A DNA stretch of 64,000 bases, taken from positions 16,974,622 through 17,038,621 of the forward strand of contig NC_133123.1 of assembly GCF_033568475.1 (NCBI RefSeq). Direction: 5' to 3'. The translations under genes were made by a program, and so were the position numbers. This DNA comes from Henckelia pumila. Lineage: Eukaryota > Streptophyta > Magnoliopsida > Lamiales > Gesneriaceae. Below are positions 11,853-23,127 of the stretch, piece by piece; the first letter of the stretch is position 1; every line of letters begins with the position of its first letter. The notes beneath the pieces were generated by a model, which made no database searches, had not been told where the DNA came from, and saw nothing but the letters and a program-made list of their open reading frames with translations.

Positions 11853-11869
11853 TTCAGACCCCACATGTG

Positions 11870-12770
11870 GACCAAAGGGAACAATGATATCAGGTTGAGA
11901 AAATTCGTAACATCGACATATTATTTAAACTATATGAGATACAAATATGTTGCTTCAGCCACTCGCCAGTAGTTTGTCATAGAAACTGTGTTGATCATTA
12001 CATTATGACCAGCACATAGTGGTCGCAAGTCATAAAAATATAACTTAATCAGCATGTTTCGCAAAATCCTTAGCAGCTACAGCGAGTTTTGATCAAGACC
12101 ACCATGACTGAGTGACTTCCAATCACCAGCTACAAGATAGCCATGAAAGGATACCCACAAGATGGTCGCTAGTGTCTCTGCAACAGCAAGTCTGTTATTT
12201 ACTTGCCAATAGAGATAATAATATGTTGATGGTAAAAGTAAATAATATGGACGATTAGGAAAGGAGAAAAACAAATATTAAATCACGTGTTGCAACACAT
12301 TTTGAATGGCAGGTTGTGTCACTAAGCAACAACAGTTGACATGCTTAAATTATATGTGTAGGAGAACTAAATATCATTTGATATCTTCACAAAAACAGAT
12401 ACCTTGAATGTCATACACACAATGGTTAAAACAAAAGAAAACCTGAAACAGTTGAGAAGAAAAGAATCGCCGATAGAACCCAGAAACTCTCATCCTGTGG
12501 ATGTCACGAGATTTACGTTCTCGTTGTCTGACTATGCACATGCCTTGGGAAATCCCACCACTGCATAAAATGCGAAATTTTCAATTGATAACTCCATGGA
12601 TCCTGCACATTTGACATTTTTTTCAACATAAATCAGTTGGAGAACATACATTTCTACCAAACAACCTCGCATAAATGATCATTAAAAAACATGCCATCTT
12701 TAACCCAAAAAAAAAAGATCACTCGCGTGTCCTGCTTCGGCTATAAACTGACGCACTACCAAATAATTAG
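11870..12770 (-). other. Body of the minus-strand locus, candidate structured RNAs
   Basis: Two structured spots stand out. At 12097-12167, read on the minus strand, GACCATC and GGTGGTC close a 7-bp stem around about 57 nt, like the 5' arm of an H/ACA RNA. At 12506-12524 ACGAGA and TCTCGT form a perfect 6-bp hairpin with a 7-nt loop, followed on the minus strand by CATCCACAGG. A polypyrimidine tract ending in CAG (minus strand, about 12460) looks like a 3' splice site. There is no long ORF, so a non-coding host transcript is the simplest reading. Confidence 0.35.
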
Positions 12771-12950
12771 TTATTTCACAAAGTGGTCAAACAGAGCCAT
12801 GACGAAAAAAAATTCGCGTGTTCGGAAATTAATTCAGGCAGATCGGTGACACGACCACACAATCAAACAACGGAAGAAGTGATTAAGAAAACCTGGAAAC
12901 GGAGTAGCGGCGTCCGGCGGCGTTGCCGAGCAGATCGATTTCGGTGGCGG
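12771..12950 (-). ncRNA. Putative first exon of a non-coding host transcript
   Basis: This stretch lies just downstream, on the minus strand, of a good TATA box and is much more GC-rich than its surroundings (CGCCGCCGCC repeats). It contains only a nine-codon frame, MALFDHFVK, beginning at 12813. A CAG/GTTTTC junction near 12895 could be a donor. Because the locus contains two snoRNA-like units and no conserved protein, a snoRNA host or polycistronic precursor is inferred. A degenerate protein gene cannot be excluded. Confidence 0.35.
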
Positions 12951-12959
12951 CGGCGTTGC

Positions 12960-13050
12960 CAAGCAGAGCGGCTATTTATAATGGGAATGAGAAGTCCAGG
13001 GTTTTAGGCTTTAGCGCGTGATAATAAATAAACCCTAAGCCATTTTGGGA
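12960..13050 (-). promoter_or_regulatory. Promoter of the snoRNA locus: TATA box and telo-box
   Basis: On the minus strand TTATAAATAG (12981-12972) is a strong plant TATA box, and the telomere-like element AAACCCTAA lies about 50 bases upstream (13031-13039, plus-strand reading). A second AAACCCT-like word lies between them. Telo-boxes are typical of plant promoters for ribosomal protein, snoRNA and other ribosome-biogenesis genes. Transcription would run leftward from about 12945. Confidence 0.55.
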
Positions 13051-13081
13051 ATTCATTATTTTTAAGATTAACTTAAAAATT

Positions 13082-13919
13082 TTGTGCAAACTATATATAA
13101 TCTATATTATTTGAATTTCTATACTATATAATAATGAATTAACCCATTAGCATAACTATCTAGACGTTAATAAATTTATTATTTACCACTAATAAATATC
13201 ATATTTCTTATTTATTTTCGATTTAAAAATAATTAAAATTAAAATATTAATTTATCTTTGAACATTATAAGAATTATTTTTACACACATATTTTTCCATA
13301 TGAGGATTACTAGTATTAATGATAGGATAATTACTTTCAAAAAATATCTTTATCCTCTCAATATAAAATAAAAAAAATGTATATTATATTTTTTACACAA
13401 AAACTTGTGCGAGATGATCTCACATGTCAAGTTTAAGAGACAGATCTTTTATGTGAGTCATCTATTAAAAATATTATTTTTATGTCAAAAATATTAGTTT
13501 TTAGTGTAAATATGAGTAGGATTATCCGTCTGATAAAAAAACATATTTCTTTTTTTTAATGTTTTTAAAAGAGTGGTTTTATTTTTCTCAAAAACGATAC
13601 TAGTTTCGTCGGATTTTATTTCTTAAACATAATTTTATGAGTAGGTTTACAGTGAGACATTCTCACTGATTTATATCTATGAAACATGTTTACCTAATCC
13701 ATATATGCAGTGAAAAGTAATATATTTAACCTAAAATGTAATACTTTCTCATATGAGTTGAGATCCGTCACAAAATTGATCTGTGAGATCGTTTCATATA
13801 ATTTTTTTGTGACGTGGGAACCCGCAGCCGCTATCTTTCGGTGCGCTTTGGGTAAATCCCCGAACTAACGCAATAGCCTGCAAACTACGCTAGTCAGGTA
13901 AATCACACTAGGCAAGCCC
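13082..13919. repeat. Tandem duplication, unit 1 (838 bp)
   Basis: The sequence from TTGTGCAAACTATATATAATC to ACTAGGCAAGCCC is repeated immediately in 13920-14757. I found no difference between the copies on reading them side by side. The unit contains a GATGATCTCACATGTCAAG stretch of a common plant dispersed repeat and, at its end, GGGAACCCGCAGCCGC...GGGTAAATCCC of another. It contains no gene. Confidence 0.9.
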
Positions 13920-14757
13920 TTGTGCAAACTATATATAATCTATATTATTTGAATTTCTATACTATATAATAATGAATTAACCCATTAGCATAACTATCTA
14001 GACGTTAATAAATTTATTATTTACCACTAATAAATATCATATTTCTTATTTATTTTCGATTTAAAAATAATTAAAATTAAAATATTAATTTATCTTTGAA
14101 CATTATAAGAATTATTTTTACACACATATTTTTCCATATGAGGATTACTAGTATTAATGATAGGATAATTACTTTCAAAAAATATCTTTATCCTCTCAAT
14201 ATAAAATAAAAAAAATGTATATTATATTTTTTACACAAAAACTTGTGCGAGATGATCTCACATGTCAAGTTTAAGAGACAGATCTTTTATGTGAGTCATC
14301 TATTAAAAATATTATTTTTATGTCAAAAATATTAGTTTTTAGTGTAAATATGAGTAGGATTATCCGTCTGATAAAAAAACATATTTCTTTTTTTTAATGT
14401 TTTTAAAAGAGTGGTTTTATTTTTCTCAAAAACGATACTAGTTTCGTCGGATTTTATTTCTTAAACATAATTTTATGAGTAGGTTTACAGTGAGACATTC
14501 TCACTGATTTATATCTATGAAACATGTTTACCTAATCCATATATGCAGTGAAAAGTAATATATTTAACCTAAAATGTAATACTTTCTCATATGAGTTGAG
14601 ATCCGTCACAAAATTGATCTGTGAGATCGTTTCATATAATTTTTTTGTGACGTGGGAACCCGCAGCCGCTATCTTTCGGTGCGCTTTGGGTAAATCCCCG
14701 AACTAACGCAATAGCCTGCAAACTACGCTAGTCAGGTAAATCACACTAGGCAAGCCC
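13920..14757. repeat. Tandem duplication, unit 2 (838 bp)
   Basis: The second copy of 13082-13919. A part of it (ACCTAAAATGTAATACTTTC to GAGATTGTTTCATA) recurs a third time, slightly diverged, at about 15789-15860. There it runs straight into the neighbouring repeat of GTGGGCACATTTGTAAACACC. Confidence 0.9.
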
Positions 14758-15958
14758 TGTGTGACTGGCTAGTCCAAGAAGGTGTTGACATAGGGAATCG
14801 ATTCATAGAATTTTTTATATGATGAGTACACCCACTGTGGGCACATTTGTAAACACCACTGCACCACTGAGGTGAGTTCCTACATATCCAATATGTGGAC
14901 ACCCACATTTCCTGGTACTGATCACAAAGGTGCACACAATGTGTGTTCACGTTATCAAAACTATACACACCACCTCGGTCGGTGCTCACAATGTCAAAAC
15001 TCATAATATAGTGAGTGTCCTTTGTGAGCACGACTGATGTGACTTCCTGTATTGGACATATCTTCAGATGATGCTCAGAAGGTGCCCACAATCGATGGTC
15101 ACAATAGCAATTTTTAGTCAATTTGGGTAAACAATCTGCAGGCAGCTGGAAATCAACGTTAAAAAATAATTGGTTCCATTCATTTTCTTATATCACAACA
15201 ATGGTAAGATGGCGACAACAAGAGTCGGTACCACAACAACCAAGAAAGAACAATATTTTTAATTGTATTCTAACATGTTCAAAGAATTCCCATCATCGAT
15301 TAGTTGACAACAAGCCAAACAAAATTAATCAAACATCACTATATAAGGCTATGAGTATAACCCAGGATGTTAATTGCTAAAATGTTCTAAGAAAATAGTA
15401 CTCCTCGTCGCTTTTCTTTGTCATAGACAAGAAACAAAATAATTTTCACAATTTTTTGCTACCATTTTTTGAGAATTTAATGAAAGAATAAATCAAAACA
15501 AAATCCTTGTGAGATTATAGAAAAAGTACCACTCATGAGAATTCTGCACAACACTCCTCGTCGCGTTCCTGGGTCACCTTCAACACACACGAATGCATAA
15601 ATCAATGCACTAATCATAATCAGACCCCAAAAAAGGAGAAGAACAACAACAATTCCGATTCATTCGATCAATATTACGATTTCATTTGATTTTGATATTA
15701 CAGATAGATTATTTATGAAAATGATCCAAATAGGTTAAGGATGAAGAGACTCACGGTGGCTCACAATGGAGGAAGACGATAGTTTGGTTGACCTAAAATG
15801 TAATACTTTCTCATATGAGTTGAGATCCGTCACAAAATTGATCTGTGAGATTGTTTCATAAAATTTTTTATATGGTGAGTGCATTCCCCGTGGGCACATT
15901 TGTAAACACCACTGCACCACTGAGGTGAGTTCCTTTATATCCAATATGTGGACACCAC
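14758..15958. repeat. Unclassified dispersed repeat, in two partial copies
   Basis: The block at 14758-15115 (GTGGGCACATTTGTAAACACC, TGAGGTGAGTTCCT, GGTACTGATCACAAAGGTGC, CACAATCGATGGTCACAAT) is repeated as 15860-15950 plus 19881-20093. The second copy is split by the hAT element at 15959. Minus-strand ORFs in both copies share VLTKxxHYIMSFDIVST and SFDNVNTHCVHLC, but those words come from short internal DNA repeats (TGCTCACAATGTC). I do not believe they are proteins. The interval 15120-15790 between the copies shows no recognised feature. Confidence 0.55.
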
Positions 15959-15996
15959 TAGAGACGGAGCCAGAGGGGGGGGGGGGGGGCAGTGGG

Positions 15997-18590
15997 TGTA
16001 ACACCCAGTATTTTTAGTACGTAAATTCACATGCATAATTAGGGATTTTATTTATTTAAAAATTTTAGATTATGGGTTATGGAAATTTAATTATTTTATC
16101 GCGTAGACGGGACCGTGGACGGACGAGATGACAACTTTCTATCCAAATTATTTTATGAGTCTTTTAGGAGCCCAAAAATATTATTTTGAGTTTTATTTCC
16201 TCAAAATTATCAGTATTTAATTTTATATAATTTTAGGAGTCCATTTTTATCCAAATTTAGCCAAAATATTGACTTTTAATTACCTTTAAAATTCCCTAAA
16301 ATAAATATTTCAGGATTTTAATCAATTGTTATGTTAGTTAGTATTTTTAAAAGTTAAGATTATCTTATTTATGTTATTATCTCCCTATATTAGTTATTAA
16401 AATCCTATCTACCCAAATTAAATCCTAAATCTACCCCAAACCTCACGTTCAATCCTTTTCTCTAAAACCTAGCCGCCTCCCTCCCCCATTATTCATCTCC
16501 TTCATCGACCAAGTAGCCTCCAAGAAGGACTCCATAGCCTCGATATTTTTGAAGCATCAAGAAAGGTTGTTCGTCGTACCGTCGTCCCGGAAACGTTCTA
16601 CGCACTTTGCCCTATTAATTCTACGGTGCAAGGCATGTTTTCTTTCACTTTTCTTTCACCATATCAGTGTTATATGTGTGTGTTGGGTATGCATCAGTTT
16701 TTATTCAAGGATTTTCAGAAAATAATAGAGATGGGTTGAATGTATGCACTTGTTCATGTTTTTGTGAATCATGCTCACGTTTTTGGCTAGGGGGCGTGCA
16801 TGGATGCTGGTCAGGGTTGTCAAGGGGTTCTTCGGGGTCCTTAGGCTAGCTTGGCTTGGTCGGTTATGGGCTAGGTAGAGGCCTGGGCGAGCTGGTGCAA
16901 GAAGAAGCCATGGGGTGCGCAGGTTAGGGTTTCTGGAAGGGGGGTTCGGCCTTGGGCTAAGGTGAAGGGCTGAGGCCGAACCAGGGCAGGTTAGGACCTC
17001 CCAGACGTGGGCTACGTCTGGGCGGCGGCGCTCCGGCCAGGGGCGGCCGGAGCTGGCCGGTAGCAGACCAAGAAGGTCTGCTGCTCACGGCCGCAGCTAA
17101 GGTAAGGGAGGGGGTGTTCGGGGTGTAGGGATTTGGGGGATCCGGGTCAGGTTCAGTAGTCATGGGTCAAGTCTAGTGGGTCCGGGTTAAGTGAGTCGGG
17201 CTCGGATATTTTTATTTTTAAGTTTTAAGTTTAATTAAGTGTTAAATGGGCCTAATTAAATCCAAAAAATTTAATTGGGTTCCATTTAATTATTTGGGTT
17301 AAATTTAATTATTATTGGGTTTAAATAAATTTAATTAAGTTAGTCCAATAATTTTTATGGGCTTGGGGGCCCATGGAAGTTATTGGGCCAGTCTTTGGGC
17401 TTTTGGGCCCATTGGGCCAGATTAAGTTGTTATTGGGCCAAGTATGTGCTAATGAGCTTTAATTGATTTATTGGGCTTAGAAATGTGTTAATGGGCTTAA
17501 GAATGTTAATGGACCAGTCTCAGTGTTAATGAGCCAGAATTTAAGAAAAGAGGCTTGAGTGTTAGGGCCAACAGTCCAGCACAAACCATGAGAAATTGCA
17601 TGTGTTCTAAATATATATTTAATTATTTTATGCATGAATGTTATTTTAGTATTTATATGTTAGTATAAAAATTAAATTAAATATATATGAAGGACACACA
17701 TTTTATTTAAGTACATGCATTCATGAAATAATTTTATGGCATGATTTAATGTTTAAGGTTGAGCTAGAAAATAATTTTTATGTTGGAAGTTGAAGTAGTG
17801 TGACAATTTAAGGGGGACAAGTCCCCATATGTTAAGGACAGTTTACTGTCAATTTAAGGGTAGTTTACTACCAGTAAGAGGTGATTCGTCACCGCCGCGT
17901 ACGTTGGTTTTAAGAGACTGATCAGTCGAACTTTTAAGTTTAAGGTTACACTACGGATATGACCATGCGATGTTAGAAAAATGTTATGCTCAACAATGTT
18001 TATGTATGTAATATATGATTATATTTAAGATCAAGTTTAAGTAAGATTTTAAGTTATAATTCATAATTTTTAAGCATGCTCATTCATGTATATGTTATGT
18101 ATTAGTATTCCAGTTATTTAAATTATTTTAAACTCTTGTTATGTTAGCATGTTGGGTCTCTAGGCTCACTACACTTATATGGTGCAGGTGAGTACGTAGA
18201 GGAAGATGTAGTTCCTACCGGTGGTGAGGACGTATGAGCGGACATGCAGTGATCCCCCGTGACCGTCGGCTGAGTCCTTATGAACATTTTTAAGAATTTT
18301 TAAACTCTGTTTCTTATTTATTTCTTTTATGTCTTTCCAGTGGTGAATTTTAGTACTATTTTTATTAAATAATTTTTATTACATGCAAACTTTTAAGTGG
18401 ATTGTTTGACAGTATTTTATTTAAGTTTGACTCAGTTATTTAAGTAAAAATGTTGTATTTTATTTATGTTATTTTTAAATCTGTTTATTATGTGCATATA
18501 TGTATGGACATGTATGTACATCTATTTTACTTAGTATTAAAAAAAAAAAAAATTTCGCATATGTTATTTTAGAATGTTTGGGTCGTTTCA
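15997..18590 (+). mobile_element. Solo LTR of a Ty3/gypsy-type element (2.6 kb)
   Basis: It starts TGTAACACCCAG and ends GGGTCGTTTCA, the TG...CA ends of an LTR. It is flanked by the 5-bp direct repeat GTGGG (15992-15996 and 18591-18595). There is no internal retroviral sequence, so it arose by recombination between two LTRs. A GC-rich part lies at 16800-17180. The repeated word ATTGGGCC or TTGGGC occupies 17340-17500. Confidence 0.8.
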
Positions 18591-18673
18591 GTGGGGGCCG
18601 TCGCCCCCCCCCCCCTCCCCCCTCAATTTTTTCAATTTTTTTTTGGTATATATTGTATATAAATTATATCATA

Positions 18674-19850
18674 CTAGCATAATCGCACACACGCATTGCG
18701 TGCGTATAAAATCATATAATATATTTAATATTGCATGTTATGTATAAATATTATTTTTTCGATAATATTTAACTTTATTTATTTTTATTTATAAACTAAT
18801 ATAAAAATAAGTTTAAAATTTATTTATCAATTTATGTTATCTATAATGCTTAGTTGAGAAAAATATGAAAATTTGAAATATTAAAATTTAAAAAAAAACA
18901 AATAAAAATAAAAGAGTAATATTTATATCACATAAGGGTAATTTTGGCAAATGAAAAGATGGTGTCTAAGTGGGAGATTCTTTATATATAGGAAGAGATA
19001 TATAATTAATTAAATAAATAAATTAACATTTTTCGTACATTTGTGAGATCAATGTATATTTTTCATTAATCTCACAATAATAGACTCTAATACAAAAATT
19101 CAAATAATATGAATCATATTTAATTGCAAAGATATTGAAACAAATGTATTTAACGGTTTAACAAATAAAAAACAGTTATCTTTAAATAAGTATTTATATT
19201 ATTAAATCTGATTTCTTGTACTATCATCAATTTTTAAATGCATAAAAAACTACTAAAATTCTAATCACTATTCTAAAAAACTGAAAAATAATATAAATGT
19301 TAGTATGTCATAGATATATTAGTTAGATTAATTTAACTATTTCAATTTTAATTCCATAGAACGTGGAGTTTTAGGTGTTAAATTTGTAATTAAATATGAA
19401 AGATTTATGTTTTAACATTTATTCATTGATATTACACTTATACATGTTTTGTTCAAAATTTTATAATAAATTTAATCATTACTTATTTTGAAATTGTATA
19501 TAAAAAAATCGAGTATAATAATTTATCTAAATATAATATACATGTAAATAAAAAAATTTACATATTATCTGCATGTTAAATATTTTCTTTTCATTTATTA
19601 AAATTTAATTTTAGTATTTTAAATATAGAAAAACTTTGAAATAATTATTTTAATTTTTACATAATTTAATATAAAATCACATATTTAATTTTTATTTAAA
19701 TTTCTTTATAAGAAATTCAATTTTTTTTTTCAAAATTTTAATAATTTTTTCTCAAATATATGAGTCAAAATTATTTTTTTATATTATTATGTATATATAT
19801 ATTTTAAAATTTTTAATAATCAATAATCACATAACAATAAATTCGCCCCC
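18674..19850 (-). mobile_element. Helitron-like 3' end and AT-rich body
   Basis: Read on the minus strand, CACGCA-ATGCGTG forms a 6-bp hairpin that is followed after about 14 bases by CTAG (18677-18674) and then a T. A GC hairpin about 10-15 nt before CTRR with a T after it is the standard Helitron 3' terminus. The 5' TC end was not identified, so the right boundary is a guess. The stretch to 19850 is AT-rich with no Rep/Helicase frame. Confidence 0.45.
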
Positions 19851-20093
19851 CTCACTACAAAAATCCTAGCTCCGTCCCTGGACACCACATTTGCTGGTAC
19901 TGATCACAAAGGTGCACACAATGTGTGTTCACGTTATCAAAACTATATACACCACCTCGTTCGGTGCTCACAATGTCAAAACTCATAATATAGTGAACGT
20001 TCTTTGTGAGCACGACTGATGTTAGTTCCTGTATTGGACATCTCTTCAGTTGATGCTCAGAAGGTGCCCACAATCGATGGTCACAATATCAAA

Positions 20094-20696
20094 ACCTTGT
20101 ATACACACAACACACTTACATATATGATGACTTGTAATTTATTTGACACTAATATCTTAAATTTAAAATGAATTTTGGAGCTCGACACTTAATTATAATA
20201 TTTTCTCCCCAACTAAAAAAAAACACATGTATATCATGTCCCTTTACTTGTGATGCCGAAAGGCCCAAGACATAAACTTTTGTCAATATTATGTGAGCTT
20301 GATAGCGAAAAACCTAACCGTATGCATTCAAAAAGATATCTCACATATGTTTCATCAATCACTAAAATTTTATTACATTAAAGGTATTACTTCATTTGTC
20401 CGATATATTTAAACTTATTCGTATGAATTAAGAAAATTATTGGAAAACAAATTTTATGGAGAAAATTCTCATTTTATCTTTATTTAATTAATAGAGCTAG
20501 AGTGGTAAAAGAATGGAGGAACTAATACCAAATATAGATATCGGACAATATATTTGAAATAGATGAAAAAAAATTGGTCTTTATTTGTAAGGGATAATTT
20601 TATCATACCTTTACAAGCATTACCCCAATGATGTATTTAAGAGTGGTAATGTATCAATATTTGTGAGGTCCATTGAAAAATAGTAAGACTCACATG
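20094..20696. other. Intergenic DNA, nothing recognised
   Basis: AT-rich sequence without a plausible gene or element ends. Confidence 0.5.
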
Positions 20697-21062
20697 TAGG
20701 AGGGCAAACGAGCCGAACTACTCGTGAGCAGCTCGCGAGTAGCTCGGTTAAAACTCGAATCGAGCTCGATTTGACCGAGCTCGAGCAGCTCGAACATACA
20801 TTGAGCTCGAGCTCGAGCTTTCAATGTATGTGATCGAGTAGCTCACGAGCAAGGGCGGCCCTGAGGTAGGGCGAGCCGGGCGACCGCCCAGGGCCCTCCC
20901 TTGAGACGAGCCCCCAATTATCTTTAAATTAGTATTTATATTAATACTTATATAATTTTAGTTAATAAAAAATTATATGAAAAAATAAAATAATTGATTG
21001 TATATTTTTATAGCAAATTAACTTTTACTTTATCAATTAAATCACCATAAACTCTGGGTACC

Positions 21063-21099
<37 letters not shown>

Positions 21100-21630
21100 T
21101 TTAATTCATCTTTTTTCCTCCTGCGGTCCAAAATTTAACGCAAACCTCAATTAGTTCAATGGTAGACATATCGTTAAATTTTTTTTTTACTTATTATACT
21201 ATTAAACCATGATAATTACTCATATTGTAACTTTGAAATTGTGTGATTTTACAAAAAAGTAACATTTTTTTTCATTTTATTCATTTACTAATTATTAATT
21301 GATTGTTGAGTTGTTATTTTATTAATTCATATTACACTAATTTATTATTCTCCTATACATGTTTATTTTTGTTCATTTTCGAGTTTATTATTTAGTATTA
21401 TTTTTATATTGCATATGAGTTTAGTCAGCATAGTTTTATTCTTGCACAATTATTCATCGTACGTAAAATGTAAAAAAAAATGATGACTTTGCTTCAAAAA
21501 ATGCGACAAGAGTGTATTTTAAATATTATTGGTTGTTGAATAAGTTATTTTAAAAAATTATGTAGAACGTTTGTGATGTTTAACTTCTTTAATTACATAG
21601 TATCGTTTACTTTGACTATAATATTCGATT

Positions 21631-21679
<49 letters not shown>

Positions 21680-21786
21680 ATATTTAATTATGATGCCCAA
21701 CAACTATACCCAACTTCGTGCCCACAATGTACAAATCAACTCACCTATTGTACATGGTGGACACGGAGTTGGGCAGCATAACAAAA

Positions 21787-21830
<44 letters not shown>

Positions 21831-22128
21831 TATGCTCAAATTAATTAAATGATGAATTTTTTTATTCACCCCGGGCCTAATATACATCAGGACCGCCCCT
21901 GCTCACGAGCTACTCGAACACACACTTATATATAATATGATATAATGTAATATAATATAAATATATAAATATAATATATATAATATTATATTTATTTGTT
22001 TATTCATGTATTATTTATTTATATATACTTATTTATTTATTTTTCGAGCTCGGATAACTCGAACTATAGTCGAGCTCGAGCTCGGGTAGTATTATACTCG
22101 GGCTCGACTCGACTCGATTGCACCCCTA
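20697..22128. mobile_element. hAT MITE (CTCGAGCTCGAG-rich family) with a second hAT inside
   Basis: The ends are TAGGAGGGCAAACGAGC and, inverted, ...GATTGCACCCCTA. The flanks are 8-bp direct repeats CTCACATG (20689-20696) and CTCACATA (22129-22136). The body is made of GAGCTCGAGCTCGAG palindromes around an AT-rich middle. Removing the nested element (20850-21901) leaves about 370 bp, similar to the relative at 31137-31521. Confidence 0.8.
20850..21901. mobile_element. Nested hAT element (1052 bp)
   Basis: The left end CAAGGGCGGCCCTGA and the inverted right end CAGGGGCGGTCCTGA match in 13 of 15 positions. The identical 8-bp repeat CTCACGAG flanks it (20842-20849 and 21902-21909). Inside are an ATT trinucleotide run (about 21066-21100), two TA runs, and a small inverted repeat ACCCAACTTCGTGCCCAC against GTGGACACGGAGTTGGG (about 21707-21772). 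There is no transposase. Confidence 0.85.
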
Positions 22129-22136
22129 CTCACATA

Positions 22137-23100
22137 TATTGATAGATCTCAATCCTCGAATCTGTCTTCAAACCGTGTCTGTATAGGTAAAATCTCACTT
22201 ATCGTTTGTAGGACCAATGGAATAAGTAACTAGAATACTTATTAAAGTTAAACGTCTTTATTGACTAAATTAATTAGTATGGTTGTGAAAAATGCTACAG
22301 AAATTCCCACACCTCCTGTAATCATCCAAAATTATATACTACATTTTTTAATATATATTTTATATCACATATATCATTTAAATTTCAAAAACAATAACTT
22401 TCATTTTATTTATTTTTTTTAAAAAAAAACTAGTTAATTTTCTATCACATATATGGTCAATGCTTTATATCTCACATAACGCCATGATTCTAAATTTAGA
22501 CCAAGTTTAAAGTTTAAAACCCAAGTATAACAAAATATTTATATATCAACATTTTTTTAAAAAAAAAACAACACGTGTATACCACCTCACTTGCAGTGCA
22601 TTAATAAATATATCTCATCGAGAAGAAACTTATGTTTGATCTTAGATGATAACGAAAAACCTTGTCTCAATGTATCCATACTATTTTATAATAGTTGAGA
22701 TATCTACACTAACTTTTCATTTGAGGACACCATCTTTTGTTCCAATTTTATCATTTCTTTATTTACCCTTAAATTAGGATTTTTTTTTCTAAAAAAATTA
22801 ATTTGTATTTAATGTTTTTTTTTTTTTTGTAAAAGCCGCGTGTTGTATTTAATGTTTATATTTGACTTGCATTTTATTTTATTCACTTGCTATATAATGT
22901 AAACTGCATTATCGAGAAAGATCGGAACAATTATATTTCGATTATTTCGCAACCATTTGAATTTTAAATTGATTTTTTTATAAAAAAAATTCACACATTA
23001 TTTTCTTTTATTGTTGAGTAAATATTACACATAATATTTTTATAATAAAAACTTCATCGTATCATATTAAAATATATATTAAGGTTTAATCATTTCACAC
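22137..23100. other. AT-rich intergenic DNA
   Basis: Low-complexity AT-rich sequence with no gene. From the Helitron-like end at about 23127 leftward it may be the body of that element, whose 5' end was not found. Confidence 0.4.
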
Positions 23101-23127
23101 ACGCAACGCGTATGTCCCATTCGCTAA
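23098..23127 (+). mobile_element. Helitron-like 3' terminus
   Basis: CACACGCAACGCGTATG can form a short imperfect hairpin. It is followed about 10 bases later by CTAA (23124-23127) and then a T, which fits the CTRR-T rule. It is in the opposite orientation to the end at 18674 and shares the ACACGCA..GCGT core. Confidence 0.4.

Larger units (their letters stand above)
15959..19880. mobile_element. hAT-type element containing a solo LTR
   Basis: The left end TAGAGACGGAGCCAG and the inverted right end CAGGGACGGAGCTAG match in 12 of 15 positions. The identical 8-bp direct repeat GACACCAC flanks it at 15951-15958 and 19881-19888. The related repeat copy at about 14912 preserves an uninterrupted GTGGACACCCACATT and acts as the empty site. 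Without the nested solo LTR and its TSD the element is about 1.3 kb. Both sides of the nested insertion carry homopolymer runs (G run at 15976-15989, C runs at 18605-18620). No transposase is visible. Confidence 0.75.

Noticed and set aside
12783..13007. 74-codon plus-strand ORF rich in Arg
   Set aside because: It reads through the GC-rich first exon and TATA region of the minus-strand locus and has no family resemblance.
14741..15121. 126-codon minus-strand ORF with a second copy at 19855-20073
   Set aside because: The similarity between copies is explained by a DNA repeat. The peptide is made from repeated CACAATG-type words and resembles no protein.
21130..21180. tRNA-like stretch TTAGTTCAATGGTAGA
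   Set aside because: It resembles an A box but no B box or cloverleaf follows. Probably chance or an old SINE scrap.
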